Below, piece after piece: positions 7,985 to 17,437 of a DNA stretch of 35,070 bases. Source of the stretch: Acidiphilium sp. PA (lineage in GTDB: Bacteria; Pseudomonadota; Alphaproteobacteria; Acetobacterales; Acetobacteraceae); NCBI RefSeq assembly GCF_026191915.1, contig NZ_JAIMBY010000025.1, forward strand, positions 1 to 35,070, in the 5' to 3' direction. Below the pieces are notes generated by a model, which had not been told where the DNA came from, made no database searches, and saw only the letters and a program-made list of their open reading frames with translations. Both the position numbers and the translations under genes were made by a program. The first letter of the stretch is position 1, and every line of letters starts with the position of its first letter.

Positions 7985-9835
7985 TTATTCCGCTGCGATC
8001 TGCTCGAATTCGCCAGGCATTCCGGGCGGGGATGCATTTGGCTCGGACAGATCCTCCTCCGGATCGGCAGCGTCGGCGCCTTCGGCCGGATCAGCATCAT
8101 CGGGCGAGGCATCGTCAGCGCCTTGCTCCGTCTCCGCGCCGTCCGGGTCATCGTCCCCGGAACTCGGATCGCCGTTGTGCCGGGCGTGGCTTTCGGCGAG
8201 CTTCGCGGCCTCGTCCGCCGTCAGCGCGAACGCCGCGCCGGGGTAGACGAACCGCTCCGTCTTGAACCGATCAACCACGGCTGCGCGGGTTGCCTTCCCG
8301 GTCTGGCGGGGTAGCACGCCGCTCGCGCTGCCGATCCGCTCGATCTCGGGCTTGGACAGGCAGGAGAGGAACTCCTGCGTGGCCATGTTCGGCAGGAACT
8401 GGCGGGCATCGATGGTCGCGCCGGCGATCCGTGCGACCGGCCCCGACTGCATCCCGAAGCCGTCGCGCAGGCAGAGCGCGTGCTTGAGCATCGCCCGTGC
8501 TCCAGTCCGGATCGTGTCGGGATCGAAGGTCAGTATACCGCCGGAGATCAGCGGATAGGCGATGGCGCTACGCCGGCGGTAGATTTGGCCGGGTTCGATC
8601 TTCTCGCCGGTGCGGACCTGCACATTGTCGCCGGCAAAGGCGAGCACGAGCAGGGCTATCAGGGTCTGATCGTCGATCTCGACCTTATCCAGCGCCTCAT
8701 GCAGGGCATCGGTCTGGAAGTCGCCGATCATCTTGAGGCCTTCCTTGGTAACTGGCGGGCGGGAACTCGCTTGCACGAATTCGGCCGCGGTCTCGATCTT
8801 GCCGGTATCAGCGGTATCTCCGGCTTCGTCGGTTACACCCCCTGCCCCGGCGCCGGCAGCGGTCGTCGGCTTACCCTTCGCCTTGACCTTCGATTTCGCG
8901 ACCGGCTTGGGTTCGGGCACGCGGTAGATCACGGTCTCGATCTTGCCGGTGCGCTCATTGATGAAGCGGCCAGCGGTCTCACCCTTCCCCGCCTTCTCGC
9001 CATAGACCTTCACCGCCTTGGCGGGCAGCTTCGGTTCGCCATACTCGTTCACCGGCAGGATGACCTGGCCCTTCGGCAGCTTCTTGCTCAGATACTCGTG
9101 CTGCGCGTTGAGATAGGCCTCGGCCTGGGTGGTGTAGCGGTTATCCACCCCGTCCTGACCGAACAGATCCTCCTCCCAGATGATGCCATTGGCATTGGCG
9201 ATCTTCGCATCGAACGAGGCATCGCGGGCATAGAACCGGGTTTTGGTCAGCGCTCGCGCCAAATCCCACCACATGACCCGCTCGGTCTTCTTCGGTTTAT
9301 GCTTCTTCCAGGCTTCCGCCTGATCCTCGCGTGGGGCGCTGGCGATGGTGCGCAGATCACGCTCGTTCGGTTCATCCCCCTTGGCCATCTGATCGAGAAT
9401 GGCGGGATGGATCGAACCGCAGAGTTTCAGGCGCTTGATCACGCGCGGCGGCAGAGCAAGCGCGGTGGCGATGCCGTCCTCGGTCCAGCCGTCGCCGCAG
9501 AGGGCTTCGATGGCGCGCCACATATCGACCGTGCCGAGGCCGGCGCGGACGATGTTCTCGCTGAAGGCGCGCATGCTGTCGTGATTGGCGTCATCGCCGT
9601 CGAGCACCAGCACCGGGATCGTGTCGAGTCCGGCCGCGATGCAGGCGCGGGTGCGACGATCACCGGCCTTGATCACCAGTCTGCCGTCGATCTCGCGCGC
9701 GATGGGCGGTTGGATCAGGCCGATCTCGCGGATGTTGGCCGCGAGCTGGGCCTCATAGGCTTCGTCCGGTTTGACGCGACGGGGGTTGGCTGGGTTGGGC
9801 ACGAGTGTCTTGGGATCAACCTGTCTGAGGTCCAT
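7985..9835 (-). CDS. ParB/RepB/Spo0J-domain protein, long form
   Basis: The 616-aa protein starts with a ParB N-terminal domain (about 3-110): PNPANPRR (13-20), IGLIQPPIA and the nucleotide-pocket motif GDRRTRA (58-64), followed by a helix-turn-helix region (DGWTEDGIATALALPP). The C-terminal 450 residues are not a typical partition tail: there is an Ala/Gly/Lys linker near 330-370, another folded region, and a very acidic Asp/Glu/Ala end. Such long ParB-domain proteins on plasmids are often accessory factors (regulator, nuclease-like or CTPase), not the partition protein; the window has a separate ParA/RHH pair. The ATG at 9835 has GGAG seven bases ahead; another ATG lies at 9847. Upstream is the E6 leader element. 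Confidence 0.8.
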   Translation of the reverse strand: MDLRQVDPKTLVPNPANPRRVKPDEAYEAQLAANIREIGLIQPPIAREIDGRLVIKAGDRRTRACIAAGLDTIPVLVLDGDDANHDSMRAFSENIVRAGLGTVDMWRAIEALCGDGWTEDGIATALALPPRVIKRLKLCGSIHPAILDQMAKGDEPNERDLRTIASAPREDQAEAWKKHKPKKTERVMWWDLARALTKTRFYARDASFDAKIANANGIIWEEDLFGQDGVDNRYTTQAEAYLNAQHEYLSKKLPKGQVILPVNEYGEPKLPAKAVKVYGEKAGKGETAGRFINERTGKIETVIYRVPEPKPVAKSKVKAKGKPTTAAGAGAGGVTDEAGDTADTGKIETAAEFVQASSRPPVTKEGLKMIGDFQTDALHEALDKVEIDDQTLIALLVLAFAGDNVQVRTGEKIEPGQIYRRRSAIAYPLISGGILTFDPDTIRTGARAMLKHALCLRDGFGMQSGPVARIAGATIDARQFLPNMATQEFLSCLSKPEIERIGSASGVLPRQTGKATRAAVVDRFKTERFVYPGAAFALTADEAAKLAESHARHNGDPSSGDDDPDGAETEQGADDASPDDADPAEGADAADPEEDLSEPNASPPGMPGEFEQIAAE

Positions 9836-9882
9836 CGGTAGCTCCATTGTGGTTCGGTTGGGTTTTGTGTGGTTTGGTTTCC

Positions 9883-9902
9883 CTTCCAGTTTCTTCTGGA
9901 AG
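9883..9902 (-). promoter_or_regulatory. Second leader hairpin (P4) before the ParB-domain gene
   Basis: CTTCCAG (9883-9889) pairs with CTGGAAG (9896-9902) around a six-base loop. On the minus strand it is followed by a purine-rich GGAAGGGAAA. Equivalent hairpins with different arm sequences follow other copies of the leader element (26666-26684, 28209-28225, 21136-21160). Confidence 0.45.
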
Positions 9903-9914
9903 TAACTTCCGCGG

Positions 9915-10045
9915 CGCATGGCGACGGGACCGGCACCATTGCCGGCGAGCCGCCCTGCCCTGCGGTGCGCCGGTACGGCGCCGACGCGGGGCCGGGTGGC
10001 GCAGGCGGCAATGGAGCGCAGCGGTGCCGGGAACGGTGCCATGCG
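9915..10045 (-). ncRNA. Leader RNA element E6 (short, divergent type)
   Basis: An outer stem CGCATGGC (9915-9922) / GCCATGCG (10038-10045) encloses a second stem CCGGCAC (9930-9936) / GTGCCGG (10024-10030) and a third CATTGCCG (9937-9944) / CGGCAATG (10006-10013). The bulge between the last two carries CGCTGCGCTC on the minus strand, the segment shared with E4. It stands 80 bases before the ParB-domain gene start and 20 bases after the preceding gene's stop. It lacks the TGCGCGTGGCT segment of the full-type elements, so family membership is less certain. Confidence 0.45.
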
Positions 10046-10064
10046 ATCGCAGGGGGGAGAAAGG

Positions 10065-10694
10065 CTACAGACCGGCGAACAGGTCCGGCTGGGTGTCGAA
10101 CGATGCTGGGATTGGAGTGCGGCCGCTCGATCCAACGTGTGGCCGCGCAGATGTCTGGCCGTCAGGCATGATGTCCGCTGTGAAACACTCGCACGCGGTA
10201 GCTTTTGCGTCCGCCGGATTGGAGATGTTGCCGTCAATCGGTCCTGGGGTGAATTTCCGGGCCAATCGCTCGTACTCGGCGCGTTCACGCGCTTCACGTT
10301 CCTGCATGAGCAATCGCCGGTGGCAGTCGATCACGCCCGATTGTTTCAACCGGGCGCGGATGACCTGCTCGACGTCGCTGTAGGTCCAGGCGGGGTCACC
10401 GTAGCAGGGGTGGCGGATCGTCTGGTCGAGGAAGTCGAGCTTGGTGGCGCGGCTTATGAAGAATTCGCTCCAGAAACCATGTCGGTCGTAGCAGGCGATA
10501 TGGCCGAAAGTGTTCGAAAGGCGTTGGTAGAATTTCTGGGTGAACATGGTCTCCGGGAAATCCTCCGCGATGAACCGAAGCAGATGGTTGCCGAATTTCG
10601 CTTTGGTCGGCGCGTCATCCCATTTCGTGGGGGTGAATTGCTCTGGGGTCAGCAAGGGCAGACGGATCGCGCGGGCGAGCGCGGTGGGGAGCAT
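10065..10694 (-). CDS. Hypothetical plasmid protein (209 aa)
   Basis: I do not recognise a family. The protein is soluble and mixed alpha/beta, with a compact first 125 residues (MLPTALARAIRLPLLTPEQF; ETMFTQKFYQRL; CYDRHGFWSEFF) and a helical charged stretch (LLMQEREARERAEYERLARK). The last 60 residues look disordered. A strong GAAAGGAGA site precedes ATG 10694. It lies 80 bases downstream of the methylase/helicase gene on the same strand and probably shares its transcript. Confidence 0.7.
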   Translation of the reverse strand: MLPTALARAIRLPLLTPEQFTPTKWDDAPTKAKFGNHLLRFIAEDFPETMFTQKFYQRLSNTFGHIACYDRHGFWSEFFISRATKLDFLDQTIRHPCYGDPAWTYSDVEQVIRARLKQSGVIDCHRRLLMQEREARERAEYERLARKFTPGPIDGNISNPADAKATACECFTADIMPDGQTSARPHVGSSGRTPIPASFDTQPDLFAGL

Positions 10695-10774
10695 GGCGAT
10701 CTCCTTTCGGGTCTCGGTGTCTTTGTCGTTGGAAAAGGATGGGAGGGTTGGGAAGGGGGGGCGTTCCCCCTCCT

Positions 10775-13700
10775 TTATTCGTCCTGATCGGCACCAGACG
10801 ACGCCGTACCGACATCATCGGTCGGATCGTCCTCGAGAGAGGAACGTCGCGCGAACATGGCGGGGAATTCCGGGGGTTGGTCCCCTGCCCCGCTCGCGTT
10901 CGGACCAGCGCCGGTGTTGGCCTCGCTCTCCGTGGCGGCCAACGCCTTGTCGATCGCGGCCAGTTCCGCCAGTTTGGCATCGAGTTCGCCTTGCAGCTCG
11001 AAGGGCACCCCGAGGCGGGACTGGTATTCGCTGATCCGGTGCTCGGCATTGATCAGATCCTCCTGCGCTCGGTCACGCTGCATTTCGAGGCGGTTGATCA
11101 CGGATTCGATGCGGGCGATCACCCCGAGGGCGTTCATCTCATCCGGCATTTCGATCGTGAGGCGCTGGTCGGTCAGATGCAGGATCACCTTCGCGTCGTC
11201 GATCCCGCCCTGCCTGGAGCGCATCACCCGCAGGCTGAATTCGAAGCCGCCGATCTCGCCAGCGATCGCCTCCTTCTGCTCCCACGCGCTTTCCATGATA
11301 GTGCGGATCAGCGCCGATCCGGCATGCTTGCGCTCGGTAAACCGGGTCTCGCCAATGGTCATTGCAAACGCATCGCCGGTGGTGTCGATCCGCCGCGCGA
11401 TGTCCTTCTCAAATCCCGCGATCCGCTTGGTGGCGGTCTCGATCGACCAGCGTGCCTCGTTCAGGGTGCGACGGATCGAGATCTGCCCGTCGATATGTGC
11501 GTCACTCAGGCGCCGGAGCCGGGCCAGCTCGGCTTCCAGCCCGGCTTTCTGCATCAGCCGTTGATCCCCCGAGGCGATCGCCTTGGCCATGGCAAACTGG
11601 TTGGACTGACTACCGGCGTCCTCCAGCCGGCGGATCGTGCGATCACCCGACAGCGAGGCTTCGATGAACCGCTGCTTGCGCTCATTGTTCTGCCACATCG
11701 TCGCATCCATGCTGGTCTGCGTCGCATAGGCATAGATCGCGATTTCCTCGTTCTGGTTGCCCTGCCGCTCGATCCGGCCTTCGCGCTGCTCGATGTCCGA
11801 GGGGAGCCACGGCACGTCGAGATGGTGCAACGCCACCAGCCGCTTCTGGCCGTTCACGCCGGTGCCCATGGTCTGCGACGATCCGATCAGGATCCGCACC
11901 CGCCCGGCGTTGAAGTCGGAGACCACCCGCTGCTTGTCCGCCGCCTTGCGGTAATCCTGCATGAAGGCAATCTCCCCGGCGGGCACGCCGCGTTCGATCA
12001 GCTGATCCCTGATCCAGCGATAGGCCGAGAAGCCGCGGGTCTTCTCGACGTTCATCGTGCCGAGATCGGAGAAGATCATCTGACCCGCGCCGTGATTGGG
12101 GTAGGGTTCCCCGCTGGCATCGAGGTATCGCCGTGCCGCCGTATCCCGCCATATCTCGAACACCTTGTCGATCAGCGCGTTCAGTTTGCTGTCGGGATCC
12201 GGCATGCCGCCCTGGGTCACCAGACGCAGATCGATCGCCGCATGGCGGCCATCGGTGATCACCGAGAGGAGGATGTCATCACCCTTCTGTGGCTTGCCTT
12301 TCCGCGCCTCGATCTCCTTGATCCGCTGGTCGAGAAAGCGCTGGTACATCCGGAAATGTGTGCTGGGTTCGAGGGCGACCAGCTGGCGCTTGCCGGTCGC
12401 AATCCGGGGGAGTTTCAGATACGCGCGCAGATCGGCCTTCTGGACGACGTCGGCGAAGCTGCGGAAGATGTCGATCAGCTCCGGTACGTTGACGAATTCC
12501 GAGAACCTGGTGACCGGCTTGTATTGGCCCGACGGCTGGAGTTCGAGATCGGTGCGTGCGTCGCCGAAATTCGCCGCCCAGCCGTCGAAATGCTGCAAAC
12601 CCATCCGGGTCAGGATATCTTCGGCAAAGAAGCGCTGCAGCGTGTAGAGTTCACCCATGGTGTTGGTGATCGGCGTGCCGCTCGCCATCAGCAGGGCGCG
12701 GCCGGGGTTCTTCTGGTCGACGAACCGGGCCTTGACGAACAGGTCCCACGCCCGCTGCGAGCCGTTCGGATCGACGCCCTTCAGGGTCGCCATATTGGTG
12801 GCGAAGCTGAGCTTGCGGAATTCCTGCGCCTCATCGACGATGATCTGATCGATGCCGATCTCGCCGATCGTCAGCAGGTCGTCCTTGTCGCTGCCCAGCG
12901 CTTCGAGCCGTGCCTCGAACCCCTCCTTGATCCGCTCGATCCGCTTGCGGCTGATCCGGTCGTCGCTGTCCACGCTGGTCAGGATTTCCTCCATCGCCGC
13001 GATCTGGTCCTCGAGCATCGACCGCTCGAAGCTGGCCGGGACGGCGATGAACTTGAATGCGGAGTGGGTGATGATGATGCAATCCCATTCCCCCGTCGCG
13101 GCGCGGGCGAGGAAGCGCTGGCGCTTCGCCTTCGCGAAGTTCGTCTCGTCGGCGACCAGAATGCGGGCGGTCGGGTAGAGTTGTAGGAACTCGCGGCTGG
13201 CCTGGGCAAGGCAGTGACCGGGGACCACCATCATCGCTTTGGTGATCATACCGAGGCGTTTCTGCTCCATCACCGCCGCGGCTATCGAGAAGGTTTTGCC
13301 GGCCCCGACCGCGTGGGCGATGTAGGTTGCGCCATCGGCGATGATCCGCCAGATCACCCGCTTCTGGTGGGGGTAGAAGCTGATCACGCTCGATGCGCCG
13401 GGCAGGGTCAGATGCGAGCCGTCGAAGTAACGCGGCACCAGATTGTTCATTAGATCGTTGTAGATCCGGCAAAGCGTCTCGGCCCGTTCGGCGTCGGTCC
13501 AGACCCAGGACTGGAACGCGGTCTTGATCCTGCTCAGCTTTTCCTTGGCGGCCTCGGTCTCGACCACGTTGAGTTCGCGCCGTTCTGATCCGCCCGCATC
13601 CCGCCAGACGTCCCAGATCTGCGGGATTTGCGAATTCAGCGCGTCGTCGAGCAATTCACCGGCATGACGCCGGGCGGTGCCCCATTCGGTGGTGCAGGCG

Positions 13701-16054
13701 CCGACGCCGGCAAAAGCGGAAACGTTCAGCGTCCAGCTGCCGACCTCGCGGACGTGGTTCACTCGCGTAGTGACACCGATGATCTCCGTGCAGAAGCGCT
13801 CGATCACATTGGTCGGTATCCAGGTTGCCCCCAGGCGGGCAGTGATCTCGGACGGTTTCAGATCGACCGGCTGGGCCGCCTCGAGCGCGGTGACATTGCT
13901 CTCGAACCGAGGGTCCTCGACGGCGGCCGCGCGGGCGATCGCGAGCTTGGTGCGCACCGGGCCGGAGAGATAGGCGTCGGAGGTTTCCCAGCGGCAGGTC
14001 TCCGGGTTGAGGAAGATCGCGTTGGGCAGAAGAGAGATGACTGTCTCGGCGGTGGTGCCGAGCAATTCGGCGATATAGTCGGGATCGACGCTGCCCCGAT
14101 CGTGCAGGCAGACCGTCAGCGCGTCAGCCGCGGTCTCGATCATCGGCTCTGCGGGCGGGTGGATCACCCTTCGGTCGAAGATCGCACCGTGGCGGCCCTT
14201 GTCGCTGTCGAGATCGTATTCCTCGATCGAGGCGACCAGCCAGACATCGGGGTCATCCGCGAAGGGGGCGAGATTGGGTCGGCGGACGATATCGCGGGTC
14301 TTGCCGGTCTCCTCATCGGTGATCGTGACCACCTGCGTCCTGTTGATCGCGCCATAGGTCCGCACGAAGCGACCGTAGACCAGGCGGAGCTGCTGCTGAG
14401 CCTGCTGCCAGGGCAGATCGGCTTCCTGGGCGCGCAGCACCTCCCGGACCGCATCGCGGATCGGGATCAACCCGTCGATGATCTGGGCCGAGAGCAGCGG
14501 GATGCCGTCGCGCTTGGAATTCTTCTGCTTGACCGGGATCTCGGTCGGGATGCCGTCGACCACCTGATGCAGCCGGTTGCGGATCACGAGGTAACTGCCC
14601 TCGCGGATCGTCGCGCCGTCGGCGGCATGGCCGGTGTAGACCGGCTCGGCGACTTCATCGGTCTTGCGGAACCGGGCGGGGTCCGGGGCGTGAACGCCTG
14701 ATGGCAGGATGGCGAGCGCCTCATGGATTGCTGCTTCGAGGCCGGGGCCGGTGTCGCCCTTGCAGGTGTAGACCAGGCCGTAGGGGCTGGTGGTACGGTC
14801 ATGGGTGCCGAGCACCTGAGCCGGATGGTCGAGGAAATAGCGGTTGATCGCGACCGCCGGCGTCTCGTCCGTGGCGGGCAGCGCTTCGGCGGTGCCGGTC
14901 CAGTTTACCGGACCGGGGATCTCGTCATCGGCGCGGGCGCGGAAGACCAGCATGTCGACCACGACATCGGTGCCGGCATCGGCGCGCATCGCCCCGGCTG
15001 GCAGGCGCACCGCGCCGAGCAGATCGGCTTTGTCGGCGATGATCTTGCGCGCGGTATCGTCGATCTTGTCCATGGTCCAGCGGCTGACCACGAAGGCGGC
15101 GAGGCCGCCGGGGCGGAGGTGGTACATCGACCGTGCGATGAAATAATCATGCAGCGACATTGCCGTGGGAGGGATGATCTCCGTTAGGCGCTGGGTGCGG
15201 TCGGAGAAGGGCGGGTTGCCGATCGCGAGGTCGAAATCTCCAACCAGTTTCGCCTTGGTGAAATCCTCTCGCCTGATCTGGCTCTCGGGGAACAACAGGC
15301 GGGTAATGCGGGCGGTCACAGGGTCAGCCTCAATGCCGGTGAAATGGCTGTTCACGGCAATGGCTTCGGGCGCGAGGGCGAGGAACAGGCCAGTACCGCA
15401 CCCGGGTTCGAGGACACGCCCGCCGGCGTAGCCGAGCCGTGCCACAGCGCTCCAGAGCGCCCGGATGATGAATTCCGGGGTGAAGTGGGCGTATTGGGTG
15501 GCGCGCATCAATCCCGCCCGTTCGTGCGGGCTGACCAGGGTTTCCAGATCGCGGCCGATCTCGGCCCAGCCAGCGCGGAAACCCTGGTCCCCACGCGCTT
15601 GCGCCGCCGTCTCCTCACCCGCATCCGCACCTACGGTAAAAGGCAAGGTCGAGCCTGCGGCGCGGAATACACCTTGGGCCAGCTCGGTGCTGCTAAAGGC
15701 GCAGAACTTGATCAGCTGCGCCTGTTCGTCGGGTGTCGCCGGACGGTTCTGGGTTTCGATCAGCTGCAACAGACGGATCGCGGCGAGATTGTCCTGCGCG
15801 CGGGCTTTCCATCCGGCCGCGAGGTTGCGCGCACCGTCGAGCCGGAAGTTCCTCCCGCGACGTGCGGCATCGGACCGGGACGAACGACCCCCCTGCCCTG
15901 CTGGCGTGTCGGCCTCGTCGGTGTCGTCCACCGGGTTCTCCTTCATCGGGATACGGATCAGGCCGACCGGGTTGAGATCGGCTGGGGTGAGTGCGGTTGT
16001 ACCGAACAGGTCGAGACCGAGTTGGCCGCCCTGGTCGAATGGATTGATCGGCAT
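10775..16054 (-). CDS. N6-adenine methylase / SNF2-like helicase fusion (DarB-like)
   Basis: This 1759-aa protein joins two enzymes. Residues about 185-380 are a class-I methyltransferase: SAM motif EPGCGTG (216-222) and catalytic NPPF (280-283), typical of gamma-type N6-adenine methylases. From about residue 900 comes a superfamily 2 helicase: Walker A HAVGAGKT (near 913), Asp-Glu box DEAQ (near 1073), motif III ASGTPITNT and motif VI QREGRIERQGNQNE (near 1430). A helical C-terminal 300 residues follows. This methylase-helicase order resembles phage P1 DarB, which is packaged and protects incoming DNA from type I restriction, and large homologues on alphaproteobacterial plasmids. The presence of ArdC supports an antirestriction role, but a host-directed or replication role is possible. 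ATG 16054 has GAGGAT nine bases upstream. All catalytic motifs appear intact. Confidence 0.88.
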   Translation of the reverse strand: MPINPFDQGGQLGLDLFGTTALTPADLNPVGLIRIPMKENPVDDTDEADTPAGQGGRSSRSDAARRGRNFRLDGARNLAAGWKARAQDNLAAIRLLQLIETQNRPATPDEQAQLIKFCAFSSTELAQGVFRAAGSTLPFTVGADAGEETAAQARGDQGFRAGWAEIGRDLETLVSPHERAGLMRATQYAHFTPEFIIRALWSAVARLGYAGGRVLEPGCGTGLFLALAPEAIAVNSHFTGIEADPVTARITRLLFPESQIRREDFTKAKLVGDFDLAIGNPPFSDRTQRLTEIIPPTAMSLHDYFIARSMYHLRPGGLAAFVVSRWTMDKIDDTARKIIADKADLLGAVRLPAGAMRADAGTDVVVDMLVFRARADDEIPGPVNWTGTAEALPATDETPAVAINRYFLDHPAQVLGTHDRTTSPYGLVYTCKGDTGPGLEAAIHEALAILPSGVHAPDPARFRKTDEVAEPVYTGHAADGATIREGSYLVIRNRLHQVVDGIPTEIPVKQKNSKRDGIPLLSAQIIDGLIPIRDAVREVLRAQEADLPWQQAQQQLRLVYGRFVRTYGAINRTQVVTITDEETGKTRDIVRRPNLAPFADDPDVWLVASIEEYDLDSDKGRHGAIFDRRVIHPPAEPMIETAADALTVCLHDRGSVDPDYIAELLGTTAETVISLLPNAIFLNPETCRWETSDAYLSGPVRTKLAIARAAAVEDPRFESNVTALEAAQPVDLKPSEITARLGATWIPTNVIERFCTEIIGVTTRVNHVREVGSWTLNVSAFAGVGACTTEWGTARRHAGELLDDALNSQIPQIWDVWRDAGGSERRELNVVETEAAKEKLSRIKTAFQSWVWTDAERAETLCRIYNDLMNNLVPRYFDGSHLTLPGASSVISFYPHQKRVIWRIIADGATYIAHAVGAGKTFSIAAAVMEQKRLGMITKAMMVVPGHCLAQASREFLQLYPTARILVADETNFAKAKRQRFLARAATGEWDCIIITHSAFKFIAVPASFERSMLEDQIAAMEEILTSVDSDDRISRKRIERIKEGFEARLEALGSDKDDLLTIGEIGIDQIIVDEAQEFRKLSFATNMATLKGVDPNGSQRAWDLFVKARFVDQKNPGRALLMASGTPITNTMGELYTLQRFFAEDILTRMGLQHFDGWAANFGDARTDLELQPSGQYKPVTRFSEFVNVPELIDIFRSFADVVQKADLRAYLKLPRIATGKRQLVALEPSTHFRMYQRFLDQRIKEIEARKGKPQKGDDILLSVITDGRHAAIDLRLVTQGGMPDPDSKLNALIDKVFEIWRDTAARRYLDASGEPYPNHGAGQMIFSDLGTMNVEKTRGFSAYRWIRDQLIERGVPAGEIAFMQDYRKAADKQRVVSDFNAGRVRILIGSSQTMGTGVNGQKRLVALHHLDVPWLPSDIEQREGRIERQGNQNEEIAIYAYATQTSMDATMWQNNERKQRFIEASLSGDRTIRRLEDAGSQSNQFAMAKAIASGDQRLMQKAGLEAELARLRRLSDAHIDGQISIRRTLNEARWSIETATKRIAGFEKDIARRIDTTGDAFAMTIGETRFTERKHAGSALIRTIMESAWEQKEAIAGEIGGFEFSLRVMRSRQGGIDDAKVILHLTDQRLTIEMPDEMNALGVIARIESVINRLEMQRDRAQEDLINAEHRISEYQSRLGVPFELQGELDAKLAELAAIDKALAATESEANTGAGPNASGAGDQPPEFPAMFARRSSLEDDPTDDVGTASSGADQDE

Positions 16055-16077
16055 GGCAGGATATCCTCTGGAACGAA

Positions 16078-16114
16078 CGCAGAACGCCGTTCCGGGTGGG
16101 AACGGCGTTCTGCG
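16078..16114 (-). terminator. Strong hairpin between operons
   Basis: A perfect 16-bp stem (CGCAGAACGCCGTTCC at 16078-16093 with its complement at 16099-16114) and a five-base loop lies between the 111-aa gene and the methylase/helicase gene. No T-run follows on the minus strand, so it may attenuate or protect RNA ends and not terminate cleanly. Confidence 0.55.
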
Positions 16115-16204
16115 GTGGGCTTGATGGGACAGGTCAGGTTCGGGCGATCGGGCCGATGTCCGGGCCGACGTCTGGACGGGACCGAGCTGGATCGCTGCGG
16201 TTTT

Positions 16205-16540
16205 TCAGGTGGGCGGGTGGATCGCGCTCGCGGGTTCGATCGCTGCGAGCAGATCCGGGTGTTCCTGGGCGAACCGGCCGCGCTGGTAGGGCCGGCCGCG
16301 CTCGGTCTCGACGATCAGGCGTTTGAACCGCTCGATGTCGTTGATCCGGATGTAGCCGTACCGGACGCACCAGGCTCCGCTCTCGTATTCATCGGAGAGA
16401 TCGGGGTGAAGCGGCGGGAAAGGTTTGCCGGTGATTTGATCGAGCGCACCGCGCAGCCACCAGGCATGGAGCCGATACTTGTCGGTAATCCGCCCGTGCT
16501 GCTTGATCAGTCGTTCACGTCGGGAGCGATAGCGTGTCAT
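16205..16540 (-). CDS. Hypothetical protein (111 aa), last gene of a three-gene operon
   Basis: I know no family for it. The first 35 residues are very basic (TRYRSRRERLIKQHGR), followed by Trp/Tyr-rich sequence (YRLHAWWLRGALDQITG; ESGAWCVRYGYIRI). This could bind nucleic acid, but no motif proves it. ATG 16540 has an AGGAGG site six bases ahead, and its start overlaps the end of the 138-aa gene by 26 bases, which suggests translational coupling. Confidence 0.65.
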   Translation of the reverse strand: MTRYRSRRERLIKQHGRITDKYRLHAWWLRGALDQITGKPFPPLHPDLSDEYESGAWCVRYGYIRINDIERFKRLIVETERGRPYQRGRFAQEHPDLLAAIEPASAIHPPT

Positions 16541-16931
16541 CGCCAGCCTCCTGCGCCTCTGGGATGTTGTGGATCTCGGCGCCGGCGCGGCGATAACAGG
16601 CCGCAACGATCTCCAGGCTTTCGTAGGACAAGGCTTTGCAGATGATAAAACGCGGTTCCTCGCCGACCGCGATCATCGGCCCGTTGAAAGCCAGATGAAG
16701 CACCTGATCGGGATCGGCCTGACGAACATCGATGACGGCACCTCCCGCAGCGAGCACCCGGACCTTCATCGCATCGAGGTCATAGCCCGAGATGCTGCGC
16801 CCCCTGCTGACGTAGAGCGTCCATTGCGAGCAGTTGATCCAGAGGTGGCCGCCTGTGGTCGCGCATGACTGCGCGATGAGGTCATCGAGGAACGACTGGT
16901 TGCCGCTTCGCGGCTGGGAAGGATTGCTCAT
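16515..16931 (-). CDS. Hypothetical protein (138 aa)
   Basis: Unknown family. It is soluble, with alternating short strands and helices (QWTLYVSRGRSISGYDLDAM; PMIAVGEEPRFIICKALSYE). GAGG precedes ATG 16931. It is the middle gene of the operon 17340-16205: ten bases after the previous stop and overlapping the next start. Confidence 0.65.
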   Translation of the reverse strand: MSNPSQPRSGNQSFLDDLIAQSCATTGGHLWINCSQWTLYVSRGRSISGYDLDAMKVRVLAAGGAVIDVRQADPDQVLHLAFNGPMIAVGEEPRFIICKALSYESLEIVAACYRRAGAEIHNIPEAQEAGDDTLSLPT

Positions 16932-16941
16932 CGGTGCGTCC

Positions 16942-17340
16942 TCAGATCATGCCGAGAGCGAGCAGCCAGGACGGTGCGCCGTCCGGCGAATGGCCGTCGG
17001 GCTCGACCTCCTCGCCATCGGTGGCTTCGACCACGCTGTCGGTGGACCAGCGCTCGATCTCGGTCATCGTGGGCAGGTCGGTGATCGACCGGGCCCAGGC
17101 CGGGAGATTGGTGATCGCCAGTGCTGCCCGCTCGAACCGCTCGGCCTTGATCGCATCGGTATCGGCAGGTGCGCGGGTGCGTACCCAATCCGAGCACACA
17201 TCACGGACATAGACGGCACCATCCTCGCGGTAGGAGATCAGGCGATGGAGTTTGATACTGAAAAACCGATAGCGTTCGGGTTCCGCGCCGCTGGGCTGGG
17301 ACGGCGCGTTCTTATGCAGGATTTCCGGGGAGGCTGACAT
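16942..17340 (-). CDS. Hypothetical protein (132 aa), first gene after leader E1
   Basis: Unknown family. Notable segments are a Tyr/Arg-rich stretch (RYRFFSIKLHRLISYR), an Asp-rich acidic second half and a hydrophobic end (PSWLLALGMI). I take ATG 17340 as start because GGAGA lies eight bases before it. The same frame stays open upstream through the leader element to an ATG at 17517, so a longer product cannot be excluded. It begins a three-gene operon led by element E1. Confidence 0.65.
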   Translation of the reverse strand: MSASPEILHKNAPSQPSGAEPERYRFFSIKLHRLISYREDGAVYVRDVCSDWVRTRAPADTDAIKAERFERAALAITNLPAWARSITDLPTMTEIERWSTDSVVEATDGEEVEPDGHSPDGAPSWLLALGMI

Positions 17341-17351
17341 GGGAGATCTCC

Positions 17352-17375
17352 TTCGATGGGGGTGATTCGATCGAA
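17352..17375 (-). promoter_or_regulatory. Small hairpin beside the ribosome binding site of the 132-aa gene
   Basis: TTCGAT (17352-17357) pairs with ATCGAA (17370-17375). The Shine-Dalgarno GGAGA follows immediately on the minus strand. Six base pairs are modest, and the sequence differs from the other P4 hairpins. Confidence 0.3.
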
Positions 17376-17437
17376 ATCCTTCGTTGTTCTCTGGATTTCT
17401 CTGATCTACCCATCGCGTGACCGCAGCCCGGCGACGG

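Noticed and set aside
8480-9841. Long plus-strand reading frames opposite the ParB-domain gene and opposite the methylase/helicase gene (for example 10739-13186)
   Set aside because: They are antisense shadows in GC-rich coding DNA; the minus-strand proteins carry intact family motifs, and the plus-strand frames have none.
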